NCBI GenBank assembly: GCA_033182465.1
Contig: CP137321.1
Location: 558,001-622,000 of the forward strand
Direction of reading: 5' to 3'
DNA length: 64,000 nucleotides
From: Sanghuangporus weigelae
Lineage: Eukaryota; Basidiomycota; Agaricomycetes; Hymenochaetales; Hymenochaetaceae
The position numbers were made by a program, and so were the translations under genes. The notes under the pieces are model-generated. The model was not told the DNA's origin and did not search any database. It saw only the letters and a program-made list of their open reading frames with translations. This document shows positions 26,876 to 39,293 of this stretch, in pieces (position 1 is the first letter of the stretch; each line of letters begins with the position of its first letter).

Positions 26876-28526
26876 TCAAGTCTGGCAACAGCTCCACGAA
26901 CTTTGCTTGCTCATACGCGCTTTCTCCTCTTCCTCGGCCTGCGCCGACCAGGCAGGGGTCGGGACACTCGAAAGCATAACACTATCGCGTTTCTTCAGTT
27001 CATTCTCCTTCTCGATCAAGTCCTTCCGCTCGATTATCGCGGCAATCAGTGTGTCAAATAGATTCTTCACGCCTGTTAATGGTAGGAAAAGATGCGTCAG
27101 CAATCGAGGTACATGGGTAGATGGAACGACGCGTTGACGTCACAACGGGTGCTGTAAAGAAATGAACTTACCAAAGTCGTCTTTCGCAGACACTTCGAAG
27201 AGACTCATTCCCTTCTCTAGTCCCCATTCATCGTCATCCCATGAATCTTCATCCTCATCTTCCTCAGGAACACTGTTACTAGAACCATCTAGACCATCCA
27301 TAAAACCTCCAGCTCCGGCCTTGAGCCCAAAATGACTTGCGAAGCGCGATTTTGTCGATGGCTGAACCGATCGATCCCGATCGCGTTCAAGCAGTTTCTG
27401 GCGAATTGGTGAGCCGGCAGCATTAGAGGACTTTGCTCGTCGGAGAGGGCCGCTCTCCACGGCAAGTCCATTGCCGAAACTCCAATTCACAGCCTGACGC
27501 GGATACGCGGTCGTCGAACGTCGCAAGTCGGCTGGCCGAGCTAAGCTGCTGTCATCAAGTGCTTTAGGGGTGAGTTGTTCCGGGGGAGAAGGTCGTAATG
27601 TCGTAAAGGACGTGAACCGGGGTCGGATGTAAGAAAGCGTGGACGGTGGAGGCTGTTCAGGTGGGGGAGGAGGTGGTGGAGGCGGGAACCAACGAGCTAT
27701 GGATAGCCGCACTCTGTCCGAGGTGACTTGGCGATTTCTGTGTAGATCCGCTTTCGCGCCCACGATGTAGATAATCAAATCAGACGAACAGTTCTTTTTG
27801 AGCTCTAAGCACGGCAGATATTAGCCCGATGACTCGCATATAGTATAGGCGTTAAGGGAGGAAAAGAGTAAAAGAAGAGTGGAGCGGAAACGATAATTGA
27901 ATTACTCGGAACGATTGAACAGACAGAGGTGATAGCATGGAAGGGAAACCTGTCACGCACCTTCGAGCCACCCACGGACTGCCTCGAATGTAGCGAGGTT
28001 CGTGATGTCGTAGAGCAATAAGGCGGCGTTTGCACCACGATAGTACATTGGAGCCTAAGCGCCGGGAGACAATAGGATGTCAGTTAGTCAAGTCAGAAAT
28101 CCCGGTGATGAACTCGCGCCGGAGTGCGCGGCGAACCAAGGGCCCGGGGAATAATGACTCGCTCGAGTACGTACCATGCTCCTGAATCGTTCTTGCCCCG
28201 CAGTGTCCCATAGCTGGAGGCGTACCTTCAGTCCATTTACATATACCTTCTTCGTGACGAAGAACGCGCCGGTGGTGGAGGTGGTGTTTCGGGGATCGAA
28301 CTTGTTTTGGGTGTATCGTTGAAGGAGACTGGTTTTGCCCACACCTTGTTCAGAGCGTCAGCCCTAAGCCCCAGAAGCGAAGTATAACGTGCAGGAGAGC
28401 ACGATGAGATGCATTACACTCACCAGTATTGCCCATAACGACTATCTTAGCGTCGATGGAGTGGGAATCGTAGGAGTAACGGGACTTGCCATAGCCGTTG
28501 AGAGGGGCATATTCTGAGACGTTCAT
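26876..28526 (-). CDS. Rab/Ypt-like small GTPase with a large insertion
   Basis: The ATG at 28526 gives MNVSEYAPLNGYGKSRYSYD, then KIVVMGNTGVGKTSLLQRYT (P-loop split by an intron). Switch I region: NTTSTTGAFFVTKKVYVNG. G3: LQLWDTAGQERFRSM. Then APMYYRGANAALLLYDITN. G4 is VGAKADL, where most Rabs have GNKxD. G5 is LFEVSAKDDF. The C-terminus ends SSWSCCQT, a possible prenylation site. Between G4 and G5 lies about 155 extra residues (27224-27688), Pro-rich at first and acidic at the end (PEEDEDEDSWDDDEW), in one open exon. A role in membrane traffic follows from the Rab family; which Rab is unclear (Rab5/21-like). Confidence 0.88.
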
Positions 28527-29026
28527 GGAGGACGTAGCAAGGGAGCGACGCGCGCAGAGAGCGGCGGCGACGAATAGCCCGTGTTATAAGGGAACGTGGG
28601 GGGCGGAATGAAAGAGGAAGGAAGAGGCGAGATCGAGAAGCTTAAGGCGAGTTAGGAGTCCTCCGTGGACGAAGCACTAGCATCACCAGCAGGCGGGCGG
28701 GAAATTCAACAATCTTGGTCACGTGTGCCATCTCATCTTTCGGACCGAATACCGGCAATTTGGTTCCATACACGCCTTCGTCCTTACTGGTCAATGCCAC
28801 TTTCCCATTCAGACAGGAGGGTATCAGAGATAGCTGTTTAGTGTGCTGTTTCATCGCGTACAGCACCAAGCGCGCAACAAATAGCGCATCGCTCAGTGCA
28901 GGGCAGAAGCCACAGTCATGAAATGGTATACATAACAAGGCATGAAACCTTCATTTTGTGACGATCGCATCAATGCCTAGTATATAACACACGATAAGAA
29001 AATGCCTATGGTGCAATCATATCAAT
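28527..29026. other. Intergenic
   Basis: This is the GTPase promoter and the RPS7 3' flank. A minus-strand open frame of 98 codons (28642-28938) crosses it but has no recognisable feature and no neighbouring exon. Confidence 0.5.
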
Positions 29027-29763
29027 CTAATCTGTCGTCCCAGCAGTAGCATCAACAGCAGGGAATTCGAACACCACATCCTTCCCGGTCAACCGGCGGT
29101 ACACGGAAGTAAACGAGTCAAGCTTGTACTCCAGCGATGTCGCGTCCTTGGAGTCGAGGAAGCTAGTTTAGGCATCGTGTCAGATATCACTTGTCGCAAT
29201 TGGAAAATCATCAAGGTGGTTACATACACTTTGAGCAATTTTGATCCATCTACGCTGAAACGTGTGCGCTTCCCGACAATCTCGGTCGGGAAGACGAGAT
29301 CCTCCAGCAGCTTTTCGTGCACATTAGTCAGCGTCCTGCTGCGTGGGCGCTTCTGTTGCACACGGGAAGTACGTGTGGGCTTGCGGAGGATGCGGCGCTG
29401 ACCGATGAACACGACATGGCGGTCCGAGAACTTCTTTTCGAGTTCACGTGTAAGTCTAGCGCGGGACGCATGAAATCGTCACTATCCCAGAATAAATGAA
29501 TGAATTGTAAAGAAAACGCACCTGGCCTGAATCTTGTGGAAGGCCTTTAATTGGGGTACAGGGACGAAGACAACGATAGCCTTCTTGCCTCCACGAACGT
29601 CAACTTCACGAGCAGCTGAAATCTGAAATGGGCGCAGCTCCGTCTTCCATTCGGGTACATTGGTCTCCAAGTCGATAAGCGCCTGTGCGACGGACGTCTC
29701 GACTTCGTCAGGAGGTGTTAAAGGCGCGTTTGCAATACGCAGGAATTTGTGTTGGACGGACAT
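29027..29763 (-). CDS. RPS7: 40S ribosomal protein S7 (eS7)
   Basis: This is a structural protein of the small ribosomal subunit. The ATG at 29763 gives [20 protein letters not shown]. Later: [79 protein letters not shown], and [20 protein letters not shown]. The last exon gives [35 protein letters not shown] and ends VDATAGTTD with TAG at 29027-29029. It has three coding exons. A 5' UTR intron is likely between about 29773 and 29935, because a cag acceptor lies just before the ATG and a gtgagc donor lies further upstream. Such leader introns are common in ribosomal protein genes. Confidence 0.97.
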
Positions 29764-30589
29764 GGTGGTGACTGCAAAAACAGCAAGTTAACGTTAGCGT
29801 AACCCAATCTCTCGAATTCCAATCCAATCGATATTCGTTCATTCCACAACATTCCAACATTTTAAAGGCCATCCAACGCATTCAAATCAACGTCCCGACA
29901 ACGAAAATACGATGAAAAGTACTGACCTGCTCACCAAGGACGGGGATCTCGACGTTGCAGGCCTGTGGTGAGCTTAGCCGTTGGACACGGGAAACGTGAC
30001 TATTGAGGCCGAGGCCGCGTCTTCAATTCGTCAGCAGGGCAAACTTTATTCTTAAAGAATATTTTTCCTAAATTACATCAATATATACCTTTATCACCTC
30101 GTATCCAGAATCTGTAGCTGTGTCTGGGATAGATACGCAGGCGCAGGAATAATACGTTGAGGCCTTGGATAGATTTATTTGATGTTGGGATGAATTGGTC
30201 AATATTAATGCTGGATCATATCCATGATGTGTTGTCAAAGGAGCGATGACGACGAGAAGTGAGAACCAGCACCGGTGCACTATCTTTGAGCAAACAATGA
30301 TTCATTTCGTTGCTACAAGCTATGTCTTTTACGATAAATTTTTGAGGATGAATTGATGGAATGGACCGTTGAGGCTGGAGAATGATCCGGAGCGAGTAGG
30401 GTTTATAAATTGTATTAAATTAGCGTGGATGCTTCGAAAAAAGAAGACTGTACCCTTGCCTATCCTTCCGCTCGATGTCCTGACCTGACAAGCTCAACCG
30501 GCTTTCCTTCATTTCTTTTCCTCCATCTCCCAACACCTCTCTCACTCTGGCGCGTATTCGACGAGCTCTACAACTGCTGTTTCGTCTCG
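29764..30589. other. Divergent intergenic region
   Basis: It holds the RPS7 leader intron and promoter (to about 30000) and the leader of the plus-strand hydrolase gene, which is C+T rich from 30470 to 30585. The part 30040-30420 is AT-rich and featureless. Confidence 0.55.
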
Positions 30590-32973
30590 ATGCCGTACAT
30601 TGACTTCGTGTCCAAGGACGACCGCGTATCCCTGTGGTACACCACAAACTCGCGTATAGGCGGCGTGGGCGATTTCGAGCCAGACAAACCCATCGTCGTC
30701 ATGTACGTCCCTTTCATTCAACATCTACTTCCTCAAAACGCTTAATCTTATTTCTGCTCTTTGAATCTCATCAGGCTGCATCCTTTGTTTCTTGACTCGA
30801 CGTGGCTCACAAACCAGTTCGAGGACCCGCGTCTCACTTCGCGTTATAACTTGCTTGCATTCGACATGCGCTGCGCTGGGCGTAGCAACGCGCGTCCCAG
30901 CGGCGCTCACGATACTTGGGTAGACGCCGCGGACTTGGCTTTTGCGCTCCTGGTACGTACGCACACACATTATATTATGCAACCTCCCATGCCTTGCGCG
31001 TATTTCATGCTGCACCCCATTGCGTGTCGTTCTGATAATTTCTTACTCTCTTTTCTTGGTCCTTTTCTCTGTTTTTTTTTTCAGGCGCTCGGTCTCCCAC
31101 CGGCACATATCCTGGCTATTGAAAACATTTCGGTCAACACGGCCCTTCGGTTAGCCGCCCTGTGAGTTCTTGCAGCCATGTCCATTGGTTACGTCTTCGA
31201 GCGAAGATGTTCTGATCGTGTGTACTTCTGTCCTAGATTCCCGGAGTTATGCCTCAGCCTGACGCTTGTCAACGTGCCTCCACCGACCGAGTGTGTCTAT
31301 TTTTCTTGCATATATGCACCATTTTCTAAACCAACTAATAACTCCGACATATCAGACTGGAATGGGTATTCGATACGTATGGAGAGCTTCTTAGCCTCTG
31401 GTGTCATCCTACGGATCTTGATGAATACGAGCACGCATTGCTGGAAATGACTACTTATTTCCTCGGGAAGGTATTTTTAGCTGTTAAATTTCCTGCTGTG
31501 CCCGGGGGCGCTTTCTCACACATCACATCACTGCCATTTCCTAGGATGCGGCACCCGAGCTCAAAGACGAACTGATCGCCTATTGGTCAACGCAATATCC
31601 ACCCTGGAGACGATCACGAGTCTATGAACTATTTCATTGTGTTCTAAATGTAGGTTTTGTGTTTCTCCCTCCATTTCATTCTCAGAATGCCGAGGAGAAG
31701 TTGTCGTGTGCTGAATATCACTTTTTTGAAATAGCGAATACCATTGTCTGATCCTATCCTTGCATGCATCACACAACCCACGCTGATAATCCAGGTATTT
31801 ATTCGAGCGCATCTATCAGCGATCGTTGGAACGATGGATTCTGATCTCCCGTTTTTTTGTGATAGTCGGACAAGACGGAGATCAATCCAATTAGGTATGC
31901 GAATAAGCTGGCAGCGAGCTTGCTCAATGCCGAGGGGAAGGCGCGGGTGCATACTATTAGGGGTGAGTTGAGCCTCGGACTTTCTCGCGCGATCCTTTGC
32001 AATGCAATACATACAATGCATTTGGAGATGATACCATCGCTTCTTCCGCATTTTCGGCTTGCTTCTTTTCTGCCTTTTCTCTCCGAATATCGCGGCTAAC
32101 TGATTCATTTGTCTTGATTCTTTTTTAACCTTGGATCTTTGAATCAGGCTCTCCGGAATACGTGACTGTCGTACCGACATGTGCAACTATCGTTAACCGA
32201 GTCGTCGCTGAATTCCTCTCGCGGCAGACTCGTCCGCATGTATCATCACGGCCTCAGAGTATACCAGCGGCAAAACGGCGGGAGAGGCTGCAAGAGGCGT
32301 TGATGAAGCTGAGCGAACTGATGGATGATGCGAGCATTGCAACACGCGACCCTTCGAGTCCACTGAGCTTTTCATGTGTGACTCCTGAGGTGTTGCAGAG
32401 TCAGAATGATGTTCTGAGGAGACAGATGCTCGATGAGCATCTGGCGTTCTCGCCTCTCGGGATGGACGGGCGGCCGCGTCGGAGGCGAGTATACTTTTCC
32501 GTCATTTCGCGTATCACGTCTAAAGGGAACGTGAAATTAATATGTGGAACGATTATACTTTGTAGGTTTTCCGAGCGGTACAACGATCATTGGTTCCAAG
32601 CCGAAAAGGACGAAGATACTGCTAAACGTACGTCTTATCTCCCCCTTTTCCCTAGCCACATAACATGCAACATCTCATCCTTATTCTTTCCTCTTCACTT
32701 TTTCCAGCAACGAACCTCAATAAAGAAGAAAAGCTCAAAGCACTCGAGAACCTCGTCACTCAGACCGAAGTCAACTCTGCAGTCGCTCAAAAGGGCGGGA
32801 CGTACCTCTCAGCGCAAGAACCTGTATCGAGTGAGGTTGCAAGATCGGGGAGGTTACGACGCTCGACGATTTCGAAACATGTTGTCGAGAAGGCTACTAT
32901 TGGAGGATCGAATAGTAACTTCGCGCCTGCGCTTATTTCGAATACGTTGCACATGAGCAAGTTGAGGTTTTAA
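30590..32973 (+). CDS. Alpha/beta-hydrolase fold protein with degenerate catalytic sites
   Basis: The ATG at 30590 gives MPYIDFVSKDDRVSLWYTT. Successive exons give VVMLHPLFLDSTWLTNQFED, RYNLLAFDMRCAGRSNARPS (the usual DxRGxGxS strand-turn), LPPAHILAIENISVNTALRL and ALFPELCLSLTLVNVPPPTE. A cap region and then ACITQPTLIIQ, SDKTEINPIRYANKLAASL and ARVHTIRGSPEYVTVVP follow. Aligned by the flanking helix (TALRLA), the nucleophile Ser of GHSxGG falls on Asn of ENIS, and the usual GH near the end is absent. A polar C-terminal extension (32160-32970) ends NTLHMSKLRF. The fold is clear; hydrolase activity is doubtful. Introns are short, with about ten exons. Confidence 0.82.
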
Positions 32974-33958
32974 GCCCTTGCTTCTGAACGTGTCGAGCGC
33001 TTTCGGCCTCGTTGATTTTCTTCTCCCTTTCTTTCGCACAACGTTTCCTTCATTTACCACTTCATTCTCAAAACCACGGATGTGCCAGGTGTGCTCATTT
33101 CTTTCATCAATGTTCATGGTCTCCCGGAGGATCTATTGCCTCACGCATAAACATATTCCAGTCATAATCCTCGTCTGCTCCTCAACGCTGATCCTTCTCC
33201 TTCTCACCCTCTCACTTCCAACTCTTACGACTCCCATTCTTACCCGTCTTAGCTATTCTTTTTCACATCCTCAAGGGCAACTACGCTGGCGCGGTGGGTT
33301 TTTCTTTCTTTTTATTTTCTCTTCTCGTTCTTCTGGTACTCGACTCCTAACTCATGATCGCATAATACCCCATATACGCCTTCGTTTAAATTACTCATCA
33401 TACATTCATACTTTCCTAACTCCCTTTTATCCCGTCTGTTCTTTCATCCCTTTTAACTTTGGAGGAATTTAAGCTCCGGATCCAATTCTATCATCCTCAT
33501 TCTAAACTTTTCTGATCCCTCATGAGTAGTGATCATGATCATGTATGTATATGTATGTATGTACAGAGATTCAGTACTGTTGGTGCCATCCAAAACCTAT
33601 TTATTCGGACTGGATTACGATTAAAGAGAGCTGTGATTGGTTGTTTTGATGGCTTATGTGAGCGGCTTGATCCAATACCGTCAGACGCGTCTTGTTCAGA
33701 ATTTCTTGCTTGTTCAAGCGACTTGGATGCCGCCCTCATAAACGACGGTGCGACGACCTACACAAGTCTTATAGTTTTTTTCAAAGACGAGCGTGTAGTT
33801 GACACTTGAAGGACATCTGGCGGCAAGAGTGTGCGTTCTACACGAGGAGCCTGGGCAGTGGTAAGGAGAAATTCCGCCAGCTGGCACAGCGAGGTCTTTG
33901 GCTACAGTTCTGACCTTTTATTTCATCCTTCTTAGGATGGTTAGAAGACAAAAAGTTG
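32974..33958. other. Intergenic
   Basis: C+T-rich DNA runs from 33000 to 33450 and a short TGTA-type microsatellite lies near 33540-33562. Open frames lack an ATG or recognisable content. The promoter of the PPR-like gene is expected near its right end. Confidence 0.5.
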
Positions 33959-36115
33959 ATGCTCAGGGCGTCCTCATCGGGCATCGTCCTCCTCAAACAT
34001 TGCCTCTCAGAGTCTCAAACTCGTGCAGCACAACGACGCGTCGTTTATCACGCTCTGCAATGTCATTGTCTTTTTCACACACATGCCCCTGCGAACTCGA
34101 GGTTCTCGACGCGATTTGGATCGCCTCTGTCGACTCTTATCAACCCACCTGTGGAAGCCAGCAAAGCCGAAGGAGAGGGAATACGAGAAGGAGAGCAGCG
34201 GGAAGAATTGTTGCCTCCGGGACTAGGATTAGATACACTGGGAGAATTGGACGGAAAATCGATTCGGAAGAGGATGAGGTATTATTATTTGCCTTGGGCG
34301 CGTCCTCCGCCTCCTCGGACGAGTACTCGACGCATTGGTCAACGCGAAGGTGCAGCTGGTGTCAACGGAAGGAGCACCCGGGCTGGGAGGAAGAAGAGGC
34401 TGGTCGAGAAACGCATGGTAAATGCTTCTTCGGAACGTCGTTCTCGTGTCAGAACCACGAAACCACGAAGACACAAGCTAGGAAAAGTCGACTATGCCGA
34501 AAAAACAAAAGAGGAAGTCATTGCGTCAGAAGTAGAAGGAGACGCAGTAGAAGATGCGATACTCGACCGTGTGGAATCAAGCATTTCGCATCAGGTACCC
34601 GACGACCAAGTGAAAATACAGGAGGAGTCTATCGACAGCTACGAACTTCACCCCGAGGGAGTGATCCATGTAGAAGATCTATCTACAAAACAGCTCCAGG
34701 CAATCATCCTGGACAAGAACTCAGATCTCATGGGACTCACTTGGGATGCGTACCAACGACTCATCTCTCTCGACGCCGAATTTCATTATCAAACACTCTC
34801 CGACAGCCAGCAAGGAGCGGCATCACTCAGCTTCATCAGCCCTGGCCTACTCATCACACTCGCCAACCGACTCATCGCACAACGCAAACACCATCACAAA
34901 AACTCCCGAGAGATATTTCTCCGACTTATATCGGTTTACGCTCGTCTCCGGAAAGAACGTGCTAGAGGCGGTGGAGTGCCCTATCTGAGGACTCCCGAGT
35001 GGAATTGTTTGATTCATTTTGCCGGGACGGGTTTGCGTGGGAAGATGTCTCTCGAGGCCTACAATGCGTCTGTAGACGTCTATGAGGATATGCTTCGCGG
35101 TGTAGAAGACGCGCGTTCTGCTGGTCGCGATTCTTTGCTGAAAGAAATCGAGCCTGACATCTATACGTATACCTCGCTTCTCAACATCGCGTTACGAACG
35201 GAGCACCAGCCCGCTATCGAGCATGCCATGAAGCTTCTACAAGAGTCAGGCAAAGAGCCGACGCGAATTACCCATTTATGCATGATTCGTTATCGGTATA
35301 AATATAGTGGGCTCGTCGGCGTACGTGCCTTGTTGTCCTCGTTAAAGCCTGAAGATATTGGCGCGGATGGCGTGACGGCGTACATGGCATGTGCGGGGAA
35401 CGATGGTTACTTGGATATTGTCCGGAATATCTACGATGCGCTTCGGAGGAATGTCGAGATGCACGAGGATGGGACGTACGGGCCTTTCGCCAATCACAAT
35501 CGACATACGGAAGGCAGCGACTCTCTCGAAGCACCTGCGGTCAATGACGGGAATAGCGATACTGACTCTGAGAAGTACATGCTAGTCGAAGGTATCCGGC
35601 TTCCGCGTTCACTGGTCCCCTCCGCCTCGATATACAACTACACCATTCAAATTTTCGCGTACTACGGACGTCTAATCGACGCTTTGCAAGTCTTTATGGA
35701 CATGCTCGCTACGCGTCAACCAGGTCTCCGGGGGACGGCGAAGTTCTTCCAGCCCAACTTTGCAGTCTTTCGGGGCTTGTTTCTTGGCTTTGCACGGCAT
35801 GGATGCAGGACGGATTCCAAATCATCATCCTTTTCCCCGTCTACTACATCGCCGACTCCTCTCACCGAGATCTCGCAAATACCAGAATGGAATTGGGACC
35901 GATTCAACATCATACTAGATGCATTAATCGAGCACAGCGATTCAATCAGACCACCGAGCGATAGGATGGTGTACTGGATTATGACTGCCGTGCGGCGGAT
36001 AACGGGCGACGAGCGACTTATGCGAGATGTCTGGAGAAGACTGAACGAGCGTTGGTACATCCGCAAAGGCGGGAGGTTAAAAGCTTTGGATCTCAAGTAT
36101 GGGCGGACTAAATAG
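33959..36115 (+). CDS. Mitochondrial pentatricopeptide-repeat-like protein
   Basis: A single open exon of 718 codons starts at ATG 33959 (MLRASSSGIVLLKHCL). The N-terminus is Arg/Ser/Ala-rich and lacks acidic residues (AAQRRVVYHALQCHCLFHTH), as in a mitochondrial presequence. A basic segment follows (GRKKRLVEKRMV). The C-terminal two thirds carry helical repeats in PPR style: IEPDIYTYTSLLNIALRTEH, IEHAMKLLQESGKEPTRITH, GADGVTAYMACAGNDGYLDI, SASIYNYTIQIFAYYGRLID and ALQVFMDMLATRQPG. PPR proteins bind organellar RNA; the target is unknown. The absence of introns stands out against its neighbours. It is convergent with AMMECR1. Confidence 0.8.
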   Translation: MLRASSSGIVLLKHCLSESQTRAAQRRVVYHALQCHCLFHTHAPANSRFSTRFGSPLSTLINPPVEASKAEGEGIREGEQREELLPPGLGLDTLGELDGKSIRKRMRYYYLPWARPPPPRTSTRRIGQREGAAGVNGRSTRAGRKKRLVEKRMVNASSERRSRVRTTKPRRHKLGKVDYAEKTKEEVIASEVEGDAVEDAILDRVESSISHQVPDDQVKIQEESIDSYELHPEGVIHVEDLSTKQLQAIILDKNSDLMGLTWDAYQRLISLDAEFHYQTLSDSQQGAASLSFISPGLLITLANRLIAQRKHHHKNSREIFLRLISVYARLRKERARGGGVPYLRTPEWNCLIHFAGTGLRGKMSLEAYNASVDVYEDMLRGVEDARSAGRDSLLKEIEPDIYTYTSLLNIALRTEHQPAIEHAMKLLQESGKEPTRITHLCMIRYRYKYSGLVGVRALLSSLKPEDIGADGVTAYMACAGNDGYLDIVRNIYDALRRNVEMHEDGTYGPFANHNRHTEGSDSLEAPAVNDGNSDTDSEKYMLVEGIRLPRSLVPSASIYNYTIQIFAYYGRLIDALQVFMDMLATRQPGLRGTAKFFQPNFAVFRGLFLGFARHGCRTDSKSSSFSPSTTSPTPLTEISQIPEWNWDRFNIILDALIEHSDSIRPPSDRMVYWIMTAVRRITGDERLMRDVWRRLNERWYIRKGGRLKALDLKYGRTK

Positions 36116-36389
36116 TGATTTTAGTAAATTGTGTAGATTCTCAATTCGCAACTCTCGTTCTGTACAAGCAATTCCGGATCATCTATCTGTTCTGTTTACA
36201 TCTAATGCATTGATTCCAATGATAGTACAAAGCGTTCTTCTTGATACACGTTCTGATTTAATTCTTGCGACTGAGTTTAAAGCAAGGAAGGAGAGTGCTC
36301 AATAACTCCAGGACCAGCGCACTTCTTCCAGATCTAGATGCTACCGATGACGATGGCGATGATGGAGGTGAAATTGTGCCCGAGGGTAG

Positions 36390-37404
<1,015 letters not shown>

Positions 37405-37677
37405 TTATCCTCGAGGTGTGAGACGAGGAGACGCTGGTCCTAGCCGAGTGAGGCAATGCTACTTGGGGCACGCGGCTGATCGATCGTATGAACAACGGCT
37501 TACGACCGCATTTAGTCACCTCACATTTCATGCTGACGAATTCTTATCACAACATCCATAGCGTGCTTGTTTTTGATTCGTGCGTGTAGAACATAAAAGA
37601 AAGAAAAAACCACATAACAGGATGCATGCTCAGAAAAAACAAAACGCAATATGATGACGACAGAAAAGACGGAATCT

Positions 37678-39131
37678 CTAATCCCGAAGCTTGAGCGGGC
37701 CAAGGAATGCAGCCTTCTCTTCGAACGTCTGGAATGCACCGTGCTACATTCGAAACAAAGTTAGCCTGTATACCATTTTGAAAAGTAGTACAGATACATA
37801 CGCCGAACTTTGAGGAAGTGTCGATGAACTTGAGAGTGACCTTCTCGAGGTCCCGCCGAGACGTGTGCGTCATGAGTGACTTGCGGAGTGTGATCACACG
37901 CTTCTTGGTACCCGGGATGGAGCCCTTGAGCATCAAGAAGTCGTTCTTCACGATACCGTAGTGAGGGAAACCACCCATGGGCGTGATGGTCTTCTTCGTC
38001 GCGTCCGACTCTGTCGTTGCATTGCCGTCATCGTCGCCCTTACCAATGCGGTAGATTTTTTTGTTGAGTTCTGTACGGTGGTGGTAGCCGTCTAAAAGCA
38101 AATGAAATAAATGACTATCGCGGCGGAGGAAACGCAACACTCACTTTGACCAGCGCGAGCGACGGAGAACATGACCTTCGATGGATGCCAAGCACCGATA
38201 CAAGCGACCTTGCGGAGACCCTTGTGAGTCTTGCGAGGAAGCTTCTTCGTGCCCCAACGGTGCGTAACACCCTCGAATCCATGTCCCTTCGTGACAGCAA
38301 TAACGTCGATCACCTCATCCTGCTCGAATACAGTGTCGATAGAGACAGGCTTTTCGAACAATCCATGTGCGAATTCGACCTTGTCTGCGACTGAGCCACC
38401 ATTAATCTGGATCTCCATGAGGTGAGCCTTCTTTTGCTTGAGACCTGTCTTGCGGATCTGAGTGTGCGCAAGAACGCGGACGACGGTGCAGTATTTGCGT
38501 ATACGCTCGAGCTCCCGCGCGACGGACTTGCCACCATCCTCGGCATGCTTCTTCGCGTAGCGCGTGAAGGCCTTCTTCTTCGAGCGGTACCAGTTTTTGT
38601 AGAATCTGCGCTTGACTTCGTCGGAGAGGTGAGAAGCCCAGACGGTCGTAAGTGTACGCAGACCACGAGGGGTCTCGACGTAGCCGACAATACCAACGAC
38701 AATCAATGGTGGGGTCTCAACGACGCTTACAGCTTCGACGATTTCACGCTTGTTCATCTCTGCACCACATTCAATTTAGCAGTCAATAACGATTGAACAG
38801 TTCGAATAAGACGCACTGGAGCCAGGACGGTCAAGGTCACGAACAATGTGTGTCATACCCGCCTTGTAACCCAGGTAGGCAGTAAGATGCACCGGCTTCT
38901 TGGGGTCATCCTTGGAGAAGGACTTGACCTTTCCACGGTGACGAGCAGCGCGCTTGCGTGGCAAGAAGCCCAGAGAGCCGTGGCGGGGAGCTTCGTACTG
39001 TTAACCATTCAACGAAACCCTTTCAGTTCAGTACTTCATTTCATTTCTTTTGTTTACAGACCTTACGGTGACTACAAAGCGTGCAATTAGATTTGGATAT
39101 GTGCTAGACGTGGATGATACACCCACCTCAT
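37678..39131 (-). CDS. RPL3: 60S ribosomal protein L3 (uL3)
   Basis: This is a large-subunit ribosomal protein near the peptidyl-transferase centre. The first coding exon is only ATGAG (39127-39131). A 10-nt exon (39062-39071) follows, and the third exon starts at 38997, together giving [20 protein letters not shown]. Then: [92 protein letters not shown] and [20 protein letters not shown]. The protein ends near FLGPLKLRD with TAG at 37678-37680. The conserved W of the [12 protein letters not shown] loop is present. It is divergent from the unknown gene at 39294 with a 162-bp gap. Confidence 0.97.
39062..39071 (-). other. 10-nt coding microexon of RPL3
   Basis: The exon tcaccgtaag lies between acceptor tttgtag and donor gtctgt. 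With the 5-nt first exon it encodes MSHRK, the conserved RPL3 N-terminus. The flanking introns are 55 nt (39072-39126) and 64 nt (38998-39061). A CTAAT branch-like site precedes the acceptor. Confidence 0.85.
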
Positions 39132-39293
39132 TTTTTGATGTCTTGAAGTTGGTCGCAGTCCTCAACAAAAGTTGGAGAACGTCAATCCAATCCAAATGTG
39201 TCCCGATTTGGTATGTGCTGTATAGTTGCTCGCCCTTCGCCTCGGCAACTTCCGACCGTCTCGCTTCTGTTCAAGTCCTGGTGAATAATCATA

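Noticed and set aside
28642-28938. Minus-strand open frame of 98 codons between the GTPase and RPS7
   Set aside because: There is no recognised motif, no supporting neighbouring exon and it sits in a normal intergenic gap.
32978-33472. Plus-strand open frame of 164 codons
   Set aside because: The frame is C+T-rich and hydrophobic by composition, starts without a good ATG and resembles untranslated leader or trailer DNA.
33898-34965. Long plus-strand frame overlapping the PPR-like gene
   Set aside because: It is an Arg/Ser/Thr-rich shadow of the real frame, which runs 718 codons and shows a presequence and helical repeats.
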